A stretch of 64,000 nucleotides of DNA from Streptomyces sp. GQFP (GTDB taxonomy: Bacteria > Actinomycetota > Actinomycetes > Streptomycetales > Streptomycetaceae), in assembly GCF_021545335.1 (NCBI RefSeq), contig NZ_CP089312.1, positions 1,426,001 through 1,490,000 on the forward strand, given 5' to 3'. Numbering within the stretch: position 1 is the stretch's first letter; each line of letters begins with the position of its first letter. A program made the position numbers and the translations under genes. Shown here piece after piece: positions 44,893 through 53,414 of this stretch. The notes beneath the pieces are model-generated. The model had not been told where the DNA came from, ran no database searches, and was given only the letters and a program-made list of their open reading frames with translations.

Positions 44893-46080
44893 GTGGCAAC
44901 GAGGGCTCTTGAGGGTGTGCGTGTGCTGGATTTGACGCATGTGCAGTCGGGTCCGTCGGCGACGCAGTTGCTGGGGTGGCTGGGTGCGGATGTGGTGAAG
45001 GTGGAGGCTCCGGGTGGGGATGTGACGCGGGGGCAGTTGCGGGATGTGCCGGGTGCGGACTCGTTGTATTTCACGATGCTGAACTGCAACAAGCGCAGTG
45101 TCACGTTGAACGTGAAGACGGGGCGGGGCAGGGAGATCCTGTCGGAGTTGATCCGGGGTGCGGATGTGATGGTGGAGAACTTCGGTCCGGGTGCGGTGGA
45201 CCGGATGGGCTTCACCTGGGAGCGGATCCGGGAGATCAACCCGCGGATCGTGTACGCGTCGATCAAAGGGTTCGGGGAGGGCCCGTACACCGGCTTCAAA
45301 GCCTATGAGGTGGTGGCGCAGGCGATGGGCGGGTCGATGGCGACGACCGGGTTCCCGGACGGTCCGCCGTTGGCGACGGGGGCGCAGATCGGGGATTCCG
45401 GGACCGGTATCCACGCGGTGGCGGGGATCCTGGCCGCGTTGTTCCAGCGGGAGTCGACGGGGCGGGGGCAGCGGGTGAATGTGGCGATGCAGCATGCGGT
45501 GCTGAACTTGTGCCGGGTCAAGCTGCGCGACCAGCAACGCCTCGCGCACGGACCCTTGCCGGAGTACCCGAACGAGGACTTCGGCGACGAGGTGCCGCGT
45601 TCGGGGAACGCGTCGGGGGGTGGGCAGCCCGGGTGGGCCGTCAGGTGTGCGCCGGGCGGCCCGATCGATTACGTGTACGTGATCGTGCAGCCGCCGGGCT
45701 GGAAGCCCCTGGCCGGGCTGATCGGCAGGCCGGAACTCGCGGACGATCCCGACTGGGCGACCCCCGAAGCCCGGTTGCCGAAGTTGGCGAAGATGTTCCA
45801 GCTGATCGAGGAGTGGACGTCGACGCTGGCGAAGTGGGAGGTCCTGGAGCGGCTGAACGCATACAGCATTCCGTGCGGGCCGATCCTGTCCACCAAGGAG
45901 ATCATCGAGAACGCTTCCCTCGCCGCGAACGACATGATCGTCACCGTCGGGCATCCCCAGCGCGGTGAGTTCACCACCGTCGGCAACCCCCTCAAACTCT
46001 CCGACTCCCCCACCCGCATCACCACCCCACCCCTCCTCGGCCAGCACACCGAAGAAATCCTCATCGGCGAACTCGGCCTG
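44893..46080. repeat. Arm of a 1.2-kb inverted repeat (other arm about 39840-41026)
   Basis: The two frc-like genes lie in opposite orientation about 3.9 kb apart, flanking aldh, sucD and sucC. A 60-base sample (45302-45361 against the complement of 40561-40620) shows four differences, all synonymous, so the arms are similar enough for homologous recombination. Confidence 0.8.
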
Positions 46081-46125
46081 GGCGACGAGGAATTGCGCCT
46101 GCTCAGGTCGAGCGGGGTGATCTGA
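44893..46125 (+). CDS. CaiB-type CoA-transferase (Frc-like 3)
   Basis: A 410-residue near-duplicate of Frc-like 2 with the same catalytic GDSGTGIH and SGGGQPGW loop. Differences cluster in [12 protein letters not shown] and the last 15 residues. The GTG at 44893 has GAGG at ideal distance. The first 700 bases have unusually many T- and G-ending codons (e.g. ctggatttgacgcatgtg) compared with neighbours, a trait shared by copy 2. It is followed by the oxalate carrier gene, with which it is probably co-transcribed. Confidence 0.82.
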   Translation: MATRALEGVRVLDLTHVQSGPSATQLLGWLGADVVKVEAPGGDVTRGQLRDVPGADSLYFTMLNCNKRSVTLNVKTGRGREILSELIRGADVMVENFGPGAVDRMGFTWERIREINPRIVYASIKGFGEGPYTGFKAYEVVAQAMGGSMATTGFPDGPPLATGAQIGDSGTGIHAVAGILAALFQRESTGRGQRVNVAMQHAVLNLCRVKLRDQQRLAHGPLPEYPNEDFGDEVPRSGNASGGGQPGWAVRCAPGGPIDYVYVIVQPPGWKPLAGLIGRPELADDPDWATPEARLPKLAKMFQLIEEWTSTLAKWEVLERLNAYSIPCGPILSTKEIIENASLAANDMIVTVGHPQRGEFTTVGNPLKLSDSPTRITTPPLLGQHTEEILIGELGLGDEELRLLRSSGVI

Positions 46126-46318
46126 CGTGGGGGCCCTGGAGCGCACCGCGAAGGTGAAGGTGCGGAGCCGTCCGGCTGTTGGGGGCGGTTCATGACGTAA
46201 CCGAGCACAGGGAGCGGCCGACGGTGCGCGTCGGCAGCCCCGGGACCCATGCGCGCACGAAAGGCATTTGGACAGGGGGCGCTGGCCAGATCTTTCGACG
46301 CAAGGAGTCTTGACCAAG

Positions 46319-47689
46319 ATGACAACCATCGACTACTCGACGTCCGTCCCGTACCGGGAGGTGACGGATCCCAACGGCCGCAAGTACCGCATCGGCGAGT
46401 CCGATGTCGACATCATGGGCCGTGGGCGCAAGTGGATGGTCATCCTGCCGTGGATCGGCATGATGGGCATCAGCTCCGCCGAGTACGCGTTCACGTCCGC
46501 GGAGGACACCCTCCACGAGGCCCACTTGTGGGACAGCGGACACATCTTCTGGCTGATGGGCGTCTGGGTGTTCTTCCAGGCGGCCGTGGCCTTCCCCGCC
46601 GGTCAGTTGCGGGAGAGCGGCAGACTGCCCGCGCGTACGGCGATGATGATCGGCGCGGTCGGCACCATGCTCGGCTACGTCTCACTGGCGTACGCGCCGA
46701 ACGTGCTCGTGGCGTACTTCGGCTTCGGCATGTGCAGCGGTATCGGCGCCGGTCTGGTCTACGCGACCTGCGTGAACATGGTCGGCAAGTGGTATCCGGA
46801 GCGCAAGGGCGGCAAGACGGGCTTCGTCAACGGCGGTTTCGCCTATGGCTCGGTGCCCTTCGTGTTCCTGTTCACCTCGTACATGGACATCAGCAACTAC
46901 CAGACCGTGCTCGCCTGCGTAGGCGTCGGGCTGTGCCTGGTCGTGGCGTCGGCCGGCTGGTTCTTCAAGGACCCGCCGAAGAACTGGTGGCCCGCGCACG
47001 TCGACCCGCTCAAGGCCACCGACGACCCGAAGATCCGCCGGGCGCTGGAGAAGAACCCGCCGGCGGTCAAGCAGTACACCCCGAAGGAAGCCGCCCGTCA
47101 GCCCGTCCTCTGGATGATGTGGTTCTGCCTGCTCTGCACGGCGGGCATCAACATCTTCGGTATCGCCTTCCAGGTGCCGTTCGGCAAGGACATGGGCTTC
47201 GCGGGCGGGATCGTGGCCACGGCGATGTCCCTGAAAGCCATCGTCAACGGCACCGGGCGTGGCGTCATCGGCTGGATATCCGACCGCTACGGACGGCGCA
47301 ACACGCTGATCATCGTGTGTCTGGTGCTGGGCACGGCCCAGTTCGGTGTGCTGGTCTCCGGCCAGATGGGCAGCATGCCGTTCTTCCTGTTCTGCTCGAT
47401 GGTCTCCGGATTCGGCGGCGGGGCGATCTTCCCTCTGTTCGCGGCCATGACGGCGGACTACTTCGGTGAGAACAACAACGCCTCCAACTACGGAATGGTC
47501 TACAGCTCGAAGCTCATCTCCGGCCTCGTCGGCTCCGGAGTGGGCGCGGTGGTCGTCGCCAACTGGGACTACGAGGGCGCGTTCGTCCTGGCCGGCTGCA
47601 TCGGTCTGGCCTCCGCGGTGCTCGCCGTATTCCTGAAGGCACCGGGCAAGCCGACGGCCGCCCGCCGGGTCTCCCCCAACCGTTCCTAG
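46319..47689 (+). CDS. OFA-family MFS transporter, oxalate/formate carrier
   Basis: A 456-residue 12-helix MFS protein of the oxalate:formate antiporter family. Helix 1 has WMVILPWIGMMGISSAEYAFTS, the helix 2-3 loop and FPAGQLRESGRLP follow, and the second-half signature is GWISDRYGRRNT. AAGGAGT lies 11 bases before the ATG at 46319. Placed next to frc3 and sucCD, it most likely brings oxalate in, possibly exchanging formate. Its stop codon overlaps the end of the TnpB reading frame, showing insertion of that element right at the gene end. Confidence 0.85.
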   Translation: MTTIDYSTSVPYREVTDPNGRKYRIGESDVDIMGRGRKWMVILPWIGMMGISSAEYAFTSAEDTLHEAHLWDSGHIFWLMGVWVFFQAAVAFPAGQLRESGRLPARTAMMIGAVGTMLGYVSLAYAPNVLVAYFGFGMCSGIGAGLVYATCVNMVGKWYPERKGGKTGFVNGGFAYGSVPFVFLFTSYMDISNYQTVLACVGVGLCLVVASAGWFFKDPPKNWWPAHVDPLKATDDPKIRRALEKNPPAVKQYTPKEAARQPVLWMMWFCLLCTAGINIFGIAFQVPFGKDMGFAGGIVATAMSLKAIVNGTGRGVIGWISDRYGRRNTLIIVCLVLGTAQFGVLVSGQMGSMPFFLFCSMVSGFGGGAIFPLFAAMTADYFGENNNASNYGMVYSSKLISGLVGSGVGAVVVANWDYEGAFVLAGCIGLASAVLAVFLKAPGKPTAARRVSPNRS

Positions 47690-49389
47690 AGACTGAGCTG
47701 TGAGTCCTGTCGCCAGGTCTCATGCTCAGTCGAACGCCCCGGACGGTGTTGGGCGTTCTGGTTGCCCGCGTTCGCTCCGCGTCCGGGCGGCACGGATCGT
47801 GTCCGTGGTCCGGGGATGCGGGGGCGGGTTCCCTCACGCCCGGGAACACGCCGACCGGCCTGGACGGTCCGATGCCCCTGCTCATCACTCCGGTGAGCAG
47901 GGGGCGGTGCCGTCCGTCGCCGGATCGGGTGTCCCTGGGCGCGCCTTCCGATCGCCACGGCAGCAGCATCGTGGCGAGTGGTCTTACGGGTGGTGCTGGT
48001 GAGTGGTTTCTGCCAGTGCTGGGCACCCCACCGGCTGGTGTAGGCCGGATCCACCGCGATGACCTCGATGCCCGTCTGGTCGGCCATCGAGGCCAGTCGG
48101 GCGCGAAGCTTTCCTGTGGGCATGCCAGAGATCAGCTGCCTGAAGCGTTTGCGGCGGCCGTGATTCTCCCGGCTCTTTTCGGCAGCGAAGTCCAGGTCCT
48201 CCACCGCGATCGCCCGCACACCACAACTCCGGGCCCAGTGCAGGAGGCGGGTCAGGGCGTGGCGAACCTGGGCGTCACGGTGTTCGGCAGTGCCGGTCAG
48301 GTCGTAGAAGAAGCGGCGGGGGCTGCCGGTCGGGTTGCCGTGGATGTCGAGGCGCCAGGCGGCCAGGTGGTCGGCGTTCATGTCGGCGCCGATCACTCCA
48401 TGGGCGAGCGCGGCCTCGACGGGGAGGGTGGGGGTGGGCGGGATCTGCCAGGAGGCGGTCAGATACCAGCGGTCCCGGCCAGTGTCGTAGTGGATGCGGT
48501 AGGCCACGGCCCGGTTGGCCTCGACGCGGTCCGCCCACTCCGTACCCCGGTGCGTGAACGCGACCCGGCAGGCCAGGACGTACCGGCCGTAGGGGGCATT
48601 CGCCAGATGCGTGAGCGGCGCGGGCAGCTTGAGACTCACCTCACCGTCCGGGCTGACGCGGATCGTCTCGTTGCCGTAGCGCTTGCCGGACTCCCCGTCC
48701 GCCTCACAGAACCAGCGCTCCGCCTCCCAACGCCCCCGCCACCCGGACTCCGTGAGCTGAGCCGCCTCCAAGTGGTGCCGGGCGCAGGCCAGTCGCTTAC
48801 CGCCGCGCACGACGTGCACGACTCCGGCCTCACGGTCGGCCCGCGCGGCAGCCAGCCGGTCCTCAAGTACCCGCAGCCGCCGGGACTTCGCATGCCACTC
48901 CCGCTGGGACCGGTAACCTCCGGGAGCTTTCTTGGTTCCTCTCTGCCCGACCGGCTGGGACAGCCGGTCCTCGATGGTACGGATGCCCGCTTCCAGGTTC
49001 TGCAGGTGCGCCAGCTGGCAGCGGCGGGCCAACGCCCACTGGTCATGCGACGCTTTGGTGATACTGCCCGCCCACCGCGACGACGAGACCGGAGTCAGCT
49101 CCCGCTTACGCACCGCCCACGTCTCACTGGAGTGTGCCAAGGCGTCCCGGCAGCGCGCCTTGAGATCCTTCGAGGCCAGCGACCCCAGATGCGCACCCAC
49201 CAGACGCAGCACCATCTCATCGTCCGGCGCCAGGTCCTTGAGACGGGTCCGGACGGCCACACCAGACGGACCGGACGCGACAAACGGCGGCGCGATGCTT
49301 CTCAACTCGCCCACCCCGTCCCCCCGCCCTGCCCCACCGGAAGATCCCGTCGCCATGAGAAACGAGCGCCACCCGTGAAGGTCACGCAT
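47686..49389 (-). CDS. tnpB: TnpB-like RNA-guided nuclease of an IS200/IS605-type element
   Basis: A 567-residue protein. RuvC residues are present: Asp336 (IGADMNADHLA), Glu397 (AIAVEDLDF) and Asp474 (TRHDAAAVAIG). The SGMPTGKLRARL and AYTSRWGAQHW segments are conserved in this Streptomyces group, but the CxxC zinc-finger cysteines of canonical TnpB are missing. After Asp474 a 90-residue basic tail overlaps hairpins at the element end, as expected where the guide RNA overlaps the gene. No TnpA is present. The ATG at 49389 is a guess; no good ribosome site is seen. Confidence 0.75.
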   Translation of the reverse strand: MRDLHGWRSFLMATGSSGGAGRGDGVGELRSIAPPFVASGPSGVAVRTRLKDLAPDDEMVLRLVGAHLGSLASKDLKARCRDALAHSSETWAVRKRELTPVSSSRWAGSITKASHDQWALARRCQLAHLQNLEAGIRTIEDRLSQPVGQRGTKKAPGGYRSQREWHAKSRRLRVLEDRLAAARADREAGVVHVVRGGKRLACARHHLEAAQLTESGWRGRWEAERWFCEADGESGKRYGNETIRVSPDGEVSLKLPAPLTHLANAPYGRYVLACRVAFTHRGTEWADRVEANRAVAYRIHYDTGRDRWYLTASWQIPPTPTLPVEAALAHGVIGADMNADHLAAWRLDIHGNPTGSPRRFFYDLTGTAEHRDAQVRHALTRLLHWARSCGVRAIAVEDLDFAAEKSRENHGRRKRFRQLISGMPTGKLRARLASMADQTGIEVIAVDPAYTSRWGAQHWQKPLTSTTRKTTRHDAAAVAIGRRAQGHPIRRRTAPPPAHRSDEQGHRTVQAGRRVPGREGTRPRIPGPRTRSVPPGRGANAGNQNAQHRPGRSTEHETWRQDSQLSL

Positions 49390-49470
49390 TCGACGCGAGA
49401 ACGCCAGTTCCCAGCTGAAACCGACCCCACGACTGCCCGGACCGCGGAGCCGCAGCCCGCGCGGTGACGG
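47690..49470 (-). mobile_element. TnpB-only IS605-like element, approximate ends
   Basis: The element comprises tnpB plus a structured right end (47691-47758). The right end coincides with the oxalate carrier stop codon. The other end lies between 49389 and the terminator at 49479. Elements of this group insert without target duplication, so no direct repeats are expected. Without tnpA it needs a helper to move. Confidence 0.55.
47691..47758 (-). ncRNA. Candidate omega (guide) RNA scaffold / right-end hairpins
   Basis: GACTGAGC (47691-47698) pairs with GCTCAGTC (47724-47731). Inside, TGAG and CCTG pair with CAGG and CTCA around a TCGC loop, giving a long near-perfect hairpin. A second hairpin, GAACGCCC (47732-47739) with GGGCGTTC (47751-47758), adjoins it. 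Position at the 3' end of tnpB fits a TnpB guide RNA; the guide would then be read from sequence below 47690, inside the carrier gene. Confidence 0.5.
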
Positions 49471-49478
49471 CACACGCG

Positions 49479-49528
49479 CGTGAGGAGGCCCTCCCGGAAT
49501 GGCGAATTCCCGGGAGGGCCTCCTCACG
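49479..49528 (-). terminator. Long hairpin after the exported TIM-barrel gene
   Basis: About 19 bp pair perfectly: CGTGAGGAGGCCCTCCCGG (49479-49497) with the complementary strand ending at 49528. Outer CGGCAC/GTGCCG arms extend it. It lies 15 bases past the stop at 49543 and marks the boundary with the TnpB element. Confidence 0.85.
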
Positions 49529-49542
49529 TGTATGCGGTGCCG

Positions 49543-50583
49543 TCAGCACTTCTCGCGCAGCGAGTGGAGGTGCTCGCTGGAGCGGCGCGCGAAGGTGAAG
49601 GACTCGGTCGGGTTGTCGTGCTCGGCCTGCCAGTGGTGGGCCAGCCGCTCCCCGCGCAGCCGGGTCACGGCGGAGATGAACCGCTGGTAGTCGATGTCGC
49701 CGTCGCCGACATCGGTCATGCGGTAGCCGTACTGGTTGCCCGGGTCGCTGACGCCGTCCTTCACATGGAAGAGCGGGTAGCGGTGGGGCTGCCTGAGTAC
49801 GTAGTTCAGCGGCTCGAAGGGCGCGGGGGTGCCGTCGGGACGCTTGGAGAAACGGAACTGGCCGGAGTAGGCCCAGAAGATGTCCATCTCCAGGTACACG
49901 AGCTTGGGATCGGTCTCGGCGAGGAGTACGTCGTAGAGGCGGACCTTGGGGTTGTCGGTGGCGAAGGAGAACTCCTCGGAGTGGTTGTGCTGGTAGAACT
50001 TCATGCCGCGTGCCCTGGCCGCCGCGCCGTACGTGTTGAACTCCTCCGCCGCCCGCTTCCAGGCGTCGACGGTGGAGCCGTAGCGGAACGGGCCGGAGGC
50101 GGTGCCGATGTGCTTGAGGCCGAGGGCCTGGGCGTCGTCGAGGACCTTGTCGAGGTTCTGCGCGAAGGTGTACGCGTTCGGGTCGCTGGAGTAGTAGCCG
50201 ACGTGGCTGCCGATCGGGTTCAGGCCGTTGTTCCTGGCCAGTCGCTTGAGCTGGGCGAGGGTGATGGGGCCGGCGGAGCCCTGGGTGTATCCGGCGAACT
50301 CGACCTCGTCGTAGCCGTACTTCTTCAGTTCGGCGAAGACGGGTGCGAAGCCCAGCGTGGAGACCTTGTCGCGCAGGCTGTAGAGCTGGATGCCGAGTCG
50401 GCCGGGCGGCAGGACGGGACGGCCCCGGCCCGCGCCGCCGGACGCGGTCTGGGTGGCGGCACCGGCGGGGGCCGCGGCGGCGCCCAGGAGCGCGGCGGCG
50501 GTGGCGCCCGCGGCCACGCCGAGCATGTTCCGTCTGCTGAGGCGGTGGGCGAGTTCGGGGTCGGTGTGGTGAGTGCGGCTCAT
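49543..50583 (-). CDS. Exported sugar phosphate isomerase/epimerase-like TIM barrel
   Basis: A 346-residue xylose-isomerase-like TIM barrel with a Tat signal (SRRNMLGVAAGATAAALLG, Arg17-Arg18). Barrel motifs include GIQLYSLRD, VEFAGY, YQHNHSEEF, EMDIFWAY, FHVKDGV and QAEHD at metal-binding strand ends. Such exported epimerase-like proteins are common in actinobacterial sugar regions. It lies 60 bases behind the phosphodiesterase gene in the same direction, so it may be the last gene of the ebo-like operon. Substrate unknown. Confidence 0.8.
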   Translation of the reverse strand: MSRTHHTDPELAHRLSRRNMLGVAAGATAAALLGAAAAPAGAATQTASGGAGRGRPVLPPGRLGIQLYSLRDKVSTLGFAPVFAELKKYGYDEVEFAGYTQGSAGPITLAQLKRLARNNGLNPIGSHVGYYSSDPNAYTFAQNLDKVLDDAQALGLKHIGTASGPFRYGSTVDAWKRAAEEFNTYGAAARARGMKFYQHNHSEEFSFATDNPKVRLYDVLLAETDPKLVYLEMDIFWAYSGQFRFSKRPDGTPAPFEPLNYVLRQPHRYPLFHVKDGVSDPGNQYGYRMTDVGDGDIDYQRFISAVTRLRGERLAHHWQAEHDNPTESFTFARRSSEHLHSLREKC

Positions 50584-50643
50584 TGCTGGAACTCCTCGGG
50601 ATCGGAGGGCGTTGTCAGTGGTGAGTGCTTCACTTGTGACCAG

Positions 50644-52245
50644 TCAGGAGAGACCGGCCAGTTGGAGCAGGAGTGCTTTCACGTCGGTGGCCGCGATACG
50701 GCCGTCGACGGCACGGGGGGTGGAGCAGATGAGGAGCGGACCGTCGTCGTCGCTCGCCGGAAGGCGGCCGTGGCTGCCGCGAATAGGTGAGGGATCCAGG
50801 GGCACGACCGCCATGCGGTAGCGCAGGCCGAGTTTCTTGCGGGCCAGTGCGGTCGCCGCCTTGACCTTGACGTAGGGGTCGCGCGGATCCATGAAGAGTT
50901 CGACCGGGTCGTATCCGGGTTTGCGGTGGATCTCGACGAGCTGTGCGAAGTCGGGCGCGTGTGCGTCGTCGAGCCAGTAGTAGTACGTGAACCAGGCGTC
51001 CGGCTCCGCCACGGCGACGAGTTCGCCGGCGCGCGGATGGTCGAGATGGTGGGTCTTCTTGCCCTCGTCGTCGAGGAGTTGCTCGATCCCTGGCAGGTCG
51101 GCGAGCGCTTCCTTCACGGTCTCCAGATCCTCCGGTCTCCGCACATAGATGTGGGCGATCTGGTGGTCGGCGACGGCGAAGGCGCGTGACGCCATCGGGT
51201 CGAGGTACTCCATGCCGTCCTGGGTGTGCACTTCGAGCAAGCCTGCGCGGCGCAGGGCCCGGTTGATGTCGACGGGCCGGTCGACACGGGTGATGCCGTA
51301 CTCGGAGAGCGCGACGACGGTACGGCCTTCGGCCCGGGCGTCGTCCAGGAGCGGGGCCATGGCCGCGTCGAGGTCGGCGGCGGCCTTCAGGGAGCGTGGG
51401 TCGTCGGGGCCGAAGCGCTGCAGGTCGTAGTCGAGATGGGGGAGGTAGCACAGAGCCAGGTCGGGCCGGCGGGTGCGCAGGATGTGCCGGGTCGCGTCGA
51501 TGATCCAGCGGCTGGAGGTGAGGTCGGCGCCGGGGCCCCAGAAGTGGAACAGGGGGAACGTGCCGAACCGGGTGGTGAGTTCGTCGTGCAGGGCCGGGGG
51601 CCGGGTGTAGCAGTCGGGTTCCTTACGGCCGTCGGAGTAGTAGATCGGACGGGGAGTGACGGTGATGTCGGTGTCGGCGCCCATGGCGTACCACCAGCAG
51701 ATGTTGGCGACCGTGTAGCCGGGGTGCGCGCGGCGGGCGGCGTCCCACAGTTTGTCGCCGGCGACGAGTCCGTTGTGCTGCCGCCACAGGAGTACGTCGC
51801 CGAGTTCACGGAAGTACCAACCGTTGCCGACGATGCCGTGCTCGGCGGGGAGGGTGCCGGTCAGGAAGGTGGACTGGGCGGCGCAGGTGACAGCGGGTAG
51901 GACGGTACCCAGTGGGGCACGGGAGCCGGACTGGCCGAGGGCTTTGAGGTGGGGCATGTGGTCGAGGAGGCGGGGGGTGAGGCCTACGACGTCCAGGACG
52001 AGGAGGGGGATGGGGTCGGTGGGTGCGGGGGCACTGCGTGCGCGCTCAGGGGGTGCGGGGTCACTGGGTGCGGGGTCACTGGGTGCGGGGTCAGGAGGGA
52101 CGAGGTCAGTGGGCGCGGGGTCCGGAGGTACGGGCTCTGGTGGTGCCGGGGTTGGAGGCGACGGGGCCTCCGAGGGTGCCGGGGGCTCCGACTGTGCGGG
52201 GGCCTTCGGCGGTACGGGGTCTTCGCCGGCGGGGCCGGGGCTCAT
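50644..52245 (-). CDS. Alkaline-phosphatase-superfamily phosphodiesterase (EboF-like)
   Basis: A 533-residue nucleotide pyrophosphatase/phosphodiesterase-type protein. The nucleophile region is VTCAAQSTFLTGTLPAEHGIVGNGW, with metal-site segments PHLDYDLQ, ALSEYGI and DHQIAHIY. The first 75 residues are a proline-rich repeat not found in the core family. AAGGAGC precedes the ATG; it overlaps the eboE-like stop by four bases. In ebo clusters a protein of this family accompanies export of a precursor metabolite; the actual ester cleaved is unknown. Confidence 0.78.
   Translation of the reverse strand: MSPGPAGEDPVPPKAPAQSEPPAPSEAPSPPTPAPPEPVPPDPAPTDLVPPDPAPSDPAPSDPAPPERARSAPAPTDPIPLLVLDVVGLTPRLLDHMPHLKALGQSGSRAPLGTVLPAVTCAAQSTFLTGTLPAEHGIVGNGWYFRELGDVLLWRQHNGLVAGDKLWDAARRAHPGYTVANICWWYAMGADTDITVTPRPIYYSDGRKEPDCYTRPPALHDELTTRFGTFPLFHFWGPGADLTSSRWIIDATRHILRTRRPDLALCYLPHLDYDLQRFGPDDPRSLKAAADLDAAMAPLLDDARAEGRTVVALSEYGITRVDRPVDINRALRRAGLLEVHTQDGMEYLDPMASRAFAVADHQIAHIYVRRPEDLETVKEALADLPGIEQLLDDEGKKTHHLDHPRAGELVAVAEPDAWFTYYYWLDDAHAPDFAQLVEIHRKPGYDPVELFMDPRDPYVKVKAATALARKKLGLRYRMAVVPLDPSPIRGSHGRLPASDDDGPLLICSTPRAVDGRIAATDVKALLLQLAGLS
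52051..52100. repeat. 15-bp tandem repeats encoding the Pro-rich N-terminus
   Basis: GGGTGCGGGGTCACT at 52051-52065 and 52066-52080, a third copy diverging near 52093, with decayed units on both sides. On the coding strand they give PSDPAP-type pentads. In-frame slippage would lengthen or shorten the linker. Confidence 0.8.
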
Positions 52246-53411
52246 GGCAGCTCCTTCAGGCCCAGGTCAGTCAAAAGGTCGCGGGCGAGGGTGAGTTCGG
52301 CGGCTATGCCGTCGGCGAGCTGGGCGCGGGCGCGGGGCCGTAGTTCGGGCGGGAGGGCCTGCCAGGTGTAGGTCTCGACCTCCAGATGGCGGGTGAGGGG
52401 GTGCGGGCCGCCGACGAGCCGGGTCAGGGCGGACTTGAGTACGGGGAGTGTGGAGGTGAGGGGTGCGGCGGGGGCCGCGTGGAGCGGGACGTGGAAGTGG
52501 GCGCGCCACGCGGAGGCGTCGGGCAGGGTGTCGCCCTTGAGGGCCTCGCCCAGGTCGTCCGTGCCGCGCAGTCCGGCGGCGGTGGCCGTGCGGGTCTGGT
52601 GCAGGAAGCGGGGTTCGTCGAAGGCGGCGAGGGCCTCGCGGACTTCGGGGAGATGGGGGTGTTCGGCGTGCAGGGCGGCTGAGAGCTGGGACTTGACGAC
52701 GGGGACGCGGGCCTCGGTGAGCGCGTCCAGGGCGGTGTGCGGATCTTCGAAGGAGGTGGCGAGGTGGCAGGTGTCGACGCAGATGCCGATGCGGTCGTGG
52801 CCGATCGCGGTGAGCGGGGCGATGGCGTCGGCGGTGGTCTCGACGGTGCAGCCGGGTTCCGGTTCCAGTCCGACGCGGATGGAGCGGCCGGTGAGTTCGG
52901 CGAGGGCGTCGAGGCGTTCCGCGAGGGTGCCCAGGGCGGTCATGGCCGTGGCCGCGCGTTCGCCGTCGTATGCGGTGCGCCAGGCGAGCGGCAGGGTGGA
53001 GATGCTGCCCTCGGTGACGTCGTCGGGGAGGAGGCCGGCGAGGACCCGGGCCAGGTCGGTGGTGTGGGCGAGCCGCTCGGGGTCGGCCCAGTCGGGCTTG
53101 TAGACGCGGTACTTGACCTCCTCGGCGCCGAAGCCCTCGTAGGGGAAGCCGTTGAGGGTGACGACCTCGAGGCCGCGCCGGTCGAGTTCGGTGCGCAGGC
53201 CGCGCAGGGCGGAGGGGTCGGTGACCAGGGCGTGGGCGGCGTCCTTGGCCAGCCACAGTCCGATGCCGAGGCGGTCGCGGCCGAGGCGTCGGCGTACGGG
53301 TTCGCAGTGGTCGCGGAGTTGGGTGAGGACTCCGTCGAGGGTTTCGGCGGGGTGGACGTTGGTGCAGTAGGCGAGGTGGACGGTGGAGCCGTCGGGGTGG
53401 CGGAAGCGCAT
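52242..53411 (-). CDS. eboE: EboE-like metabolite-traffic protein (TIM barrel)
   Basis: A 389-residue TIM-barrel protein with the EboE pattern: LAYCTNVHPAETLDGVLTQL at the N-terminus, LNGFPYEGFGAEEVKYRVYKPDW, VGLEPEPGC, GICVDTCHLA, and HFHVPLH near 300. These include likely metal-binding Glu, Asp and His at strand ends. EboE proteins belong to conserved ebo operons implicated in exporting secondary-metabolite precursors. Three bases from the TatD-like gene upstream and overlapping the phosphodiesterase gene downstream. Confidence 0.82.
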   Translation of the reverse strand: MRFRHPDGSTVHLAYCTNVHPAETLDGVLTQLRDHCEPVRRRLGRDRLGIGLWLAKDAAHALVTDPSALRGLRTELDRRGLEVVTLNGFPYEGFGAEEVKYRVYKPDWADPERLAHTTDLARVLAGLLPDDVTEGSISTLPLAWRTAYDGERAATAMTALGTLAERLDALAELTGRSIRVGLEPEPGCTVETTADAIAPLTAIGHDRIGICVDTCHLATSFEDPHTALDALTEARVPVVKSQLSAALHAEHPHLPEVREALAAFDEPRFLHQTRTATAAGLRGTDDLGEALKGDTLPDASAWRAHFHVPLHAAPAAPLTSTLPVLKSALTRLVGGPHPLTRHLEVETYTWQALPPELRPRARAQLADGIAAELTLARDLLTDLGLKELP

Positions 53412-53414
53412 CGT

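Noticed and set aside
47686..49389. Nuclease-dead TnpB-like repressor
   Set aside because: All three RuvC acidic residues appear present (Asp336, Glu397, Asp474), so loss of cleavage is not indicated, even though zinc-finger cysteines are missing.
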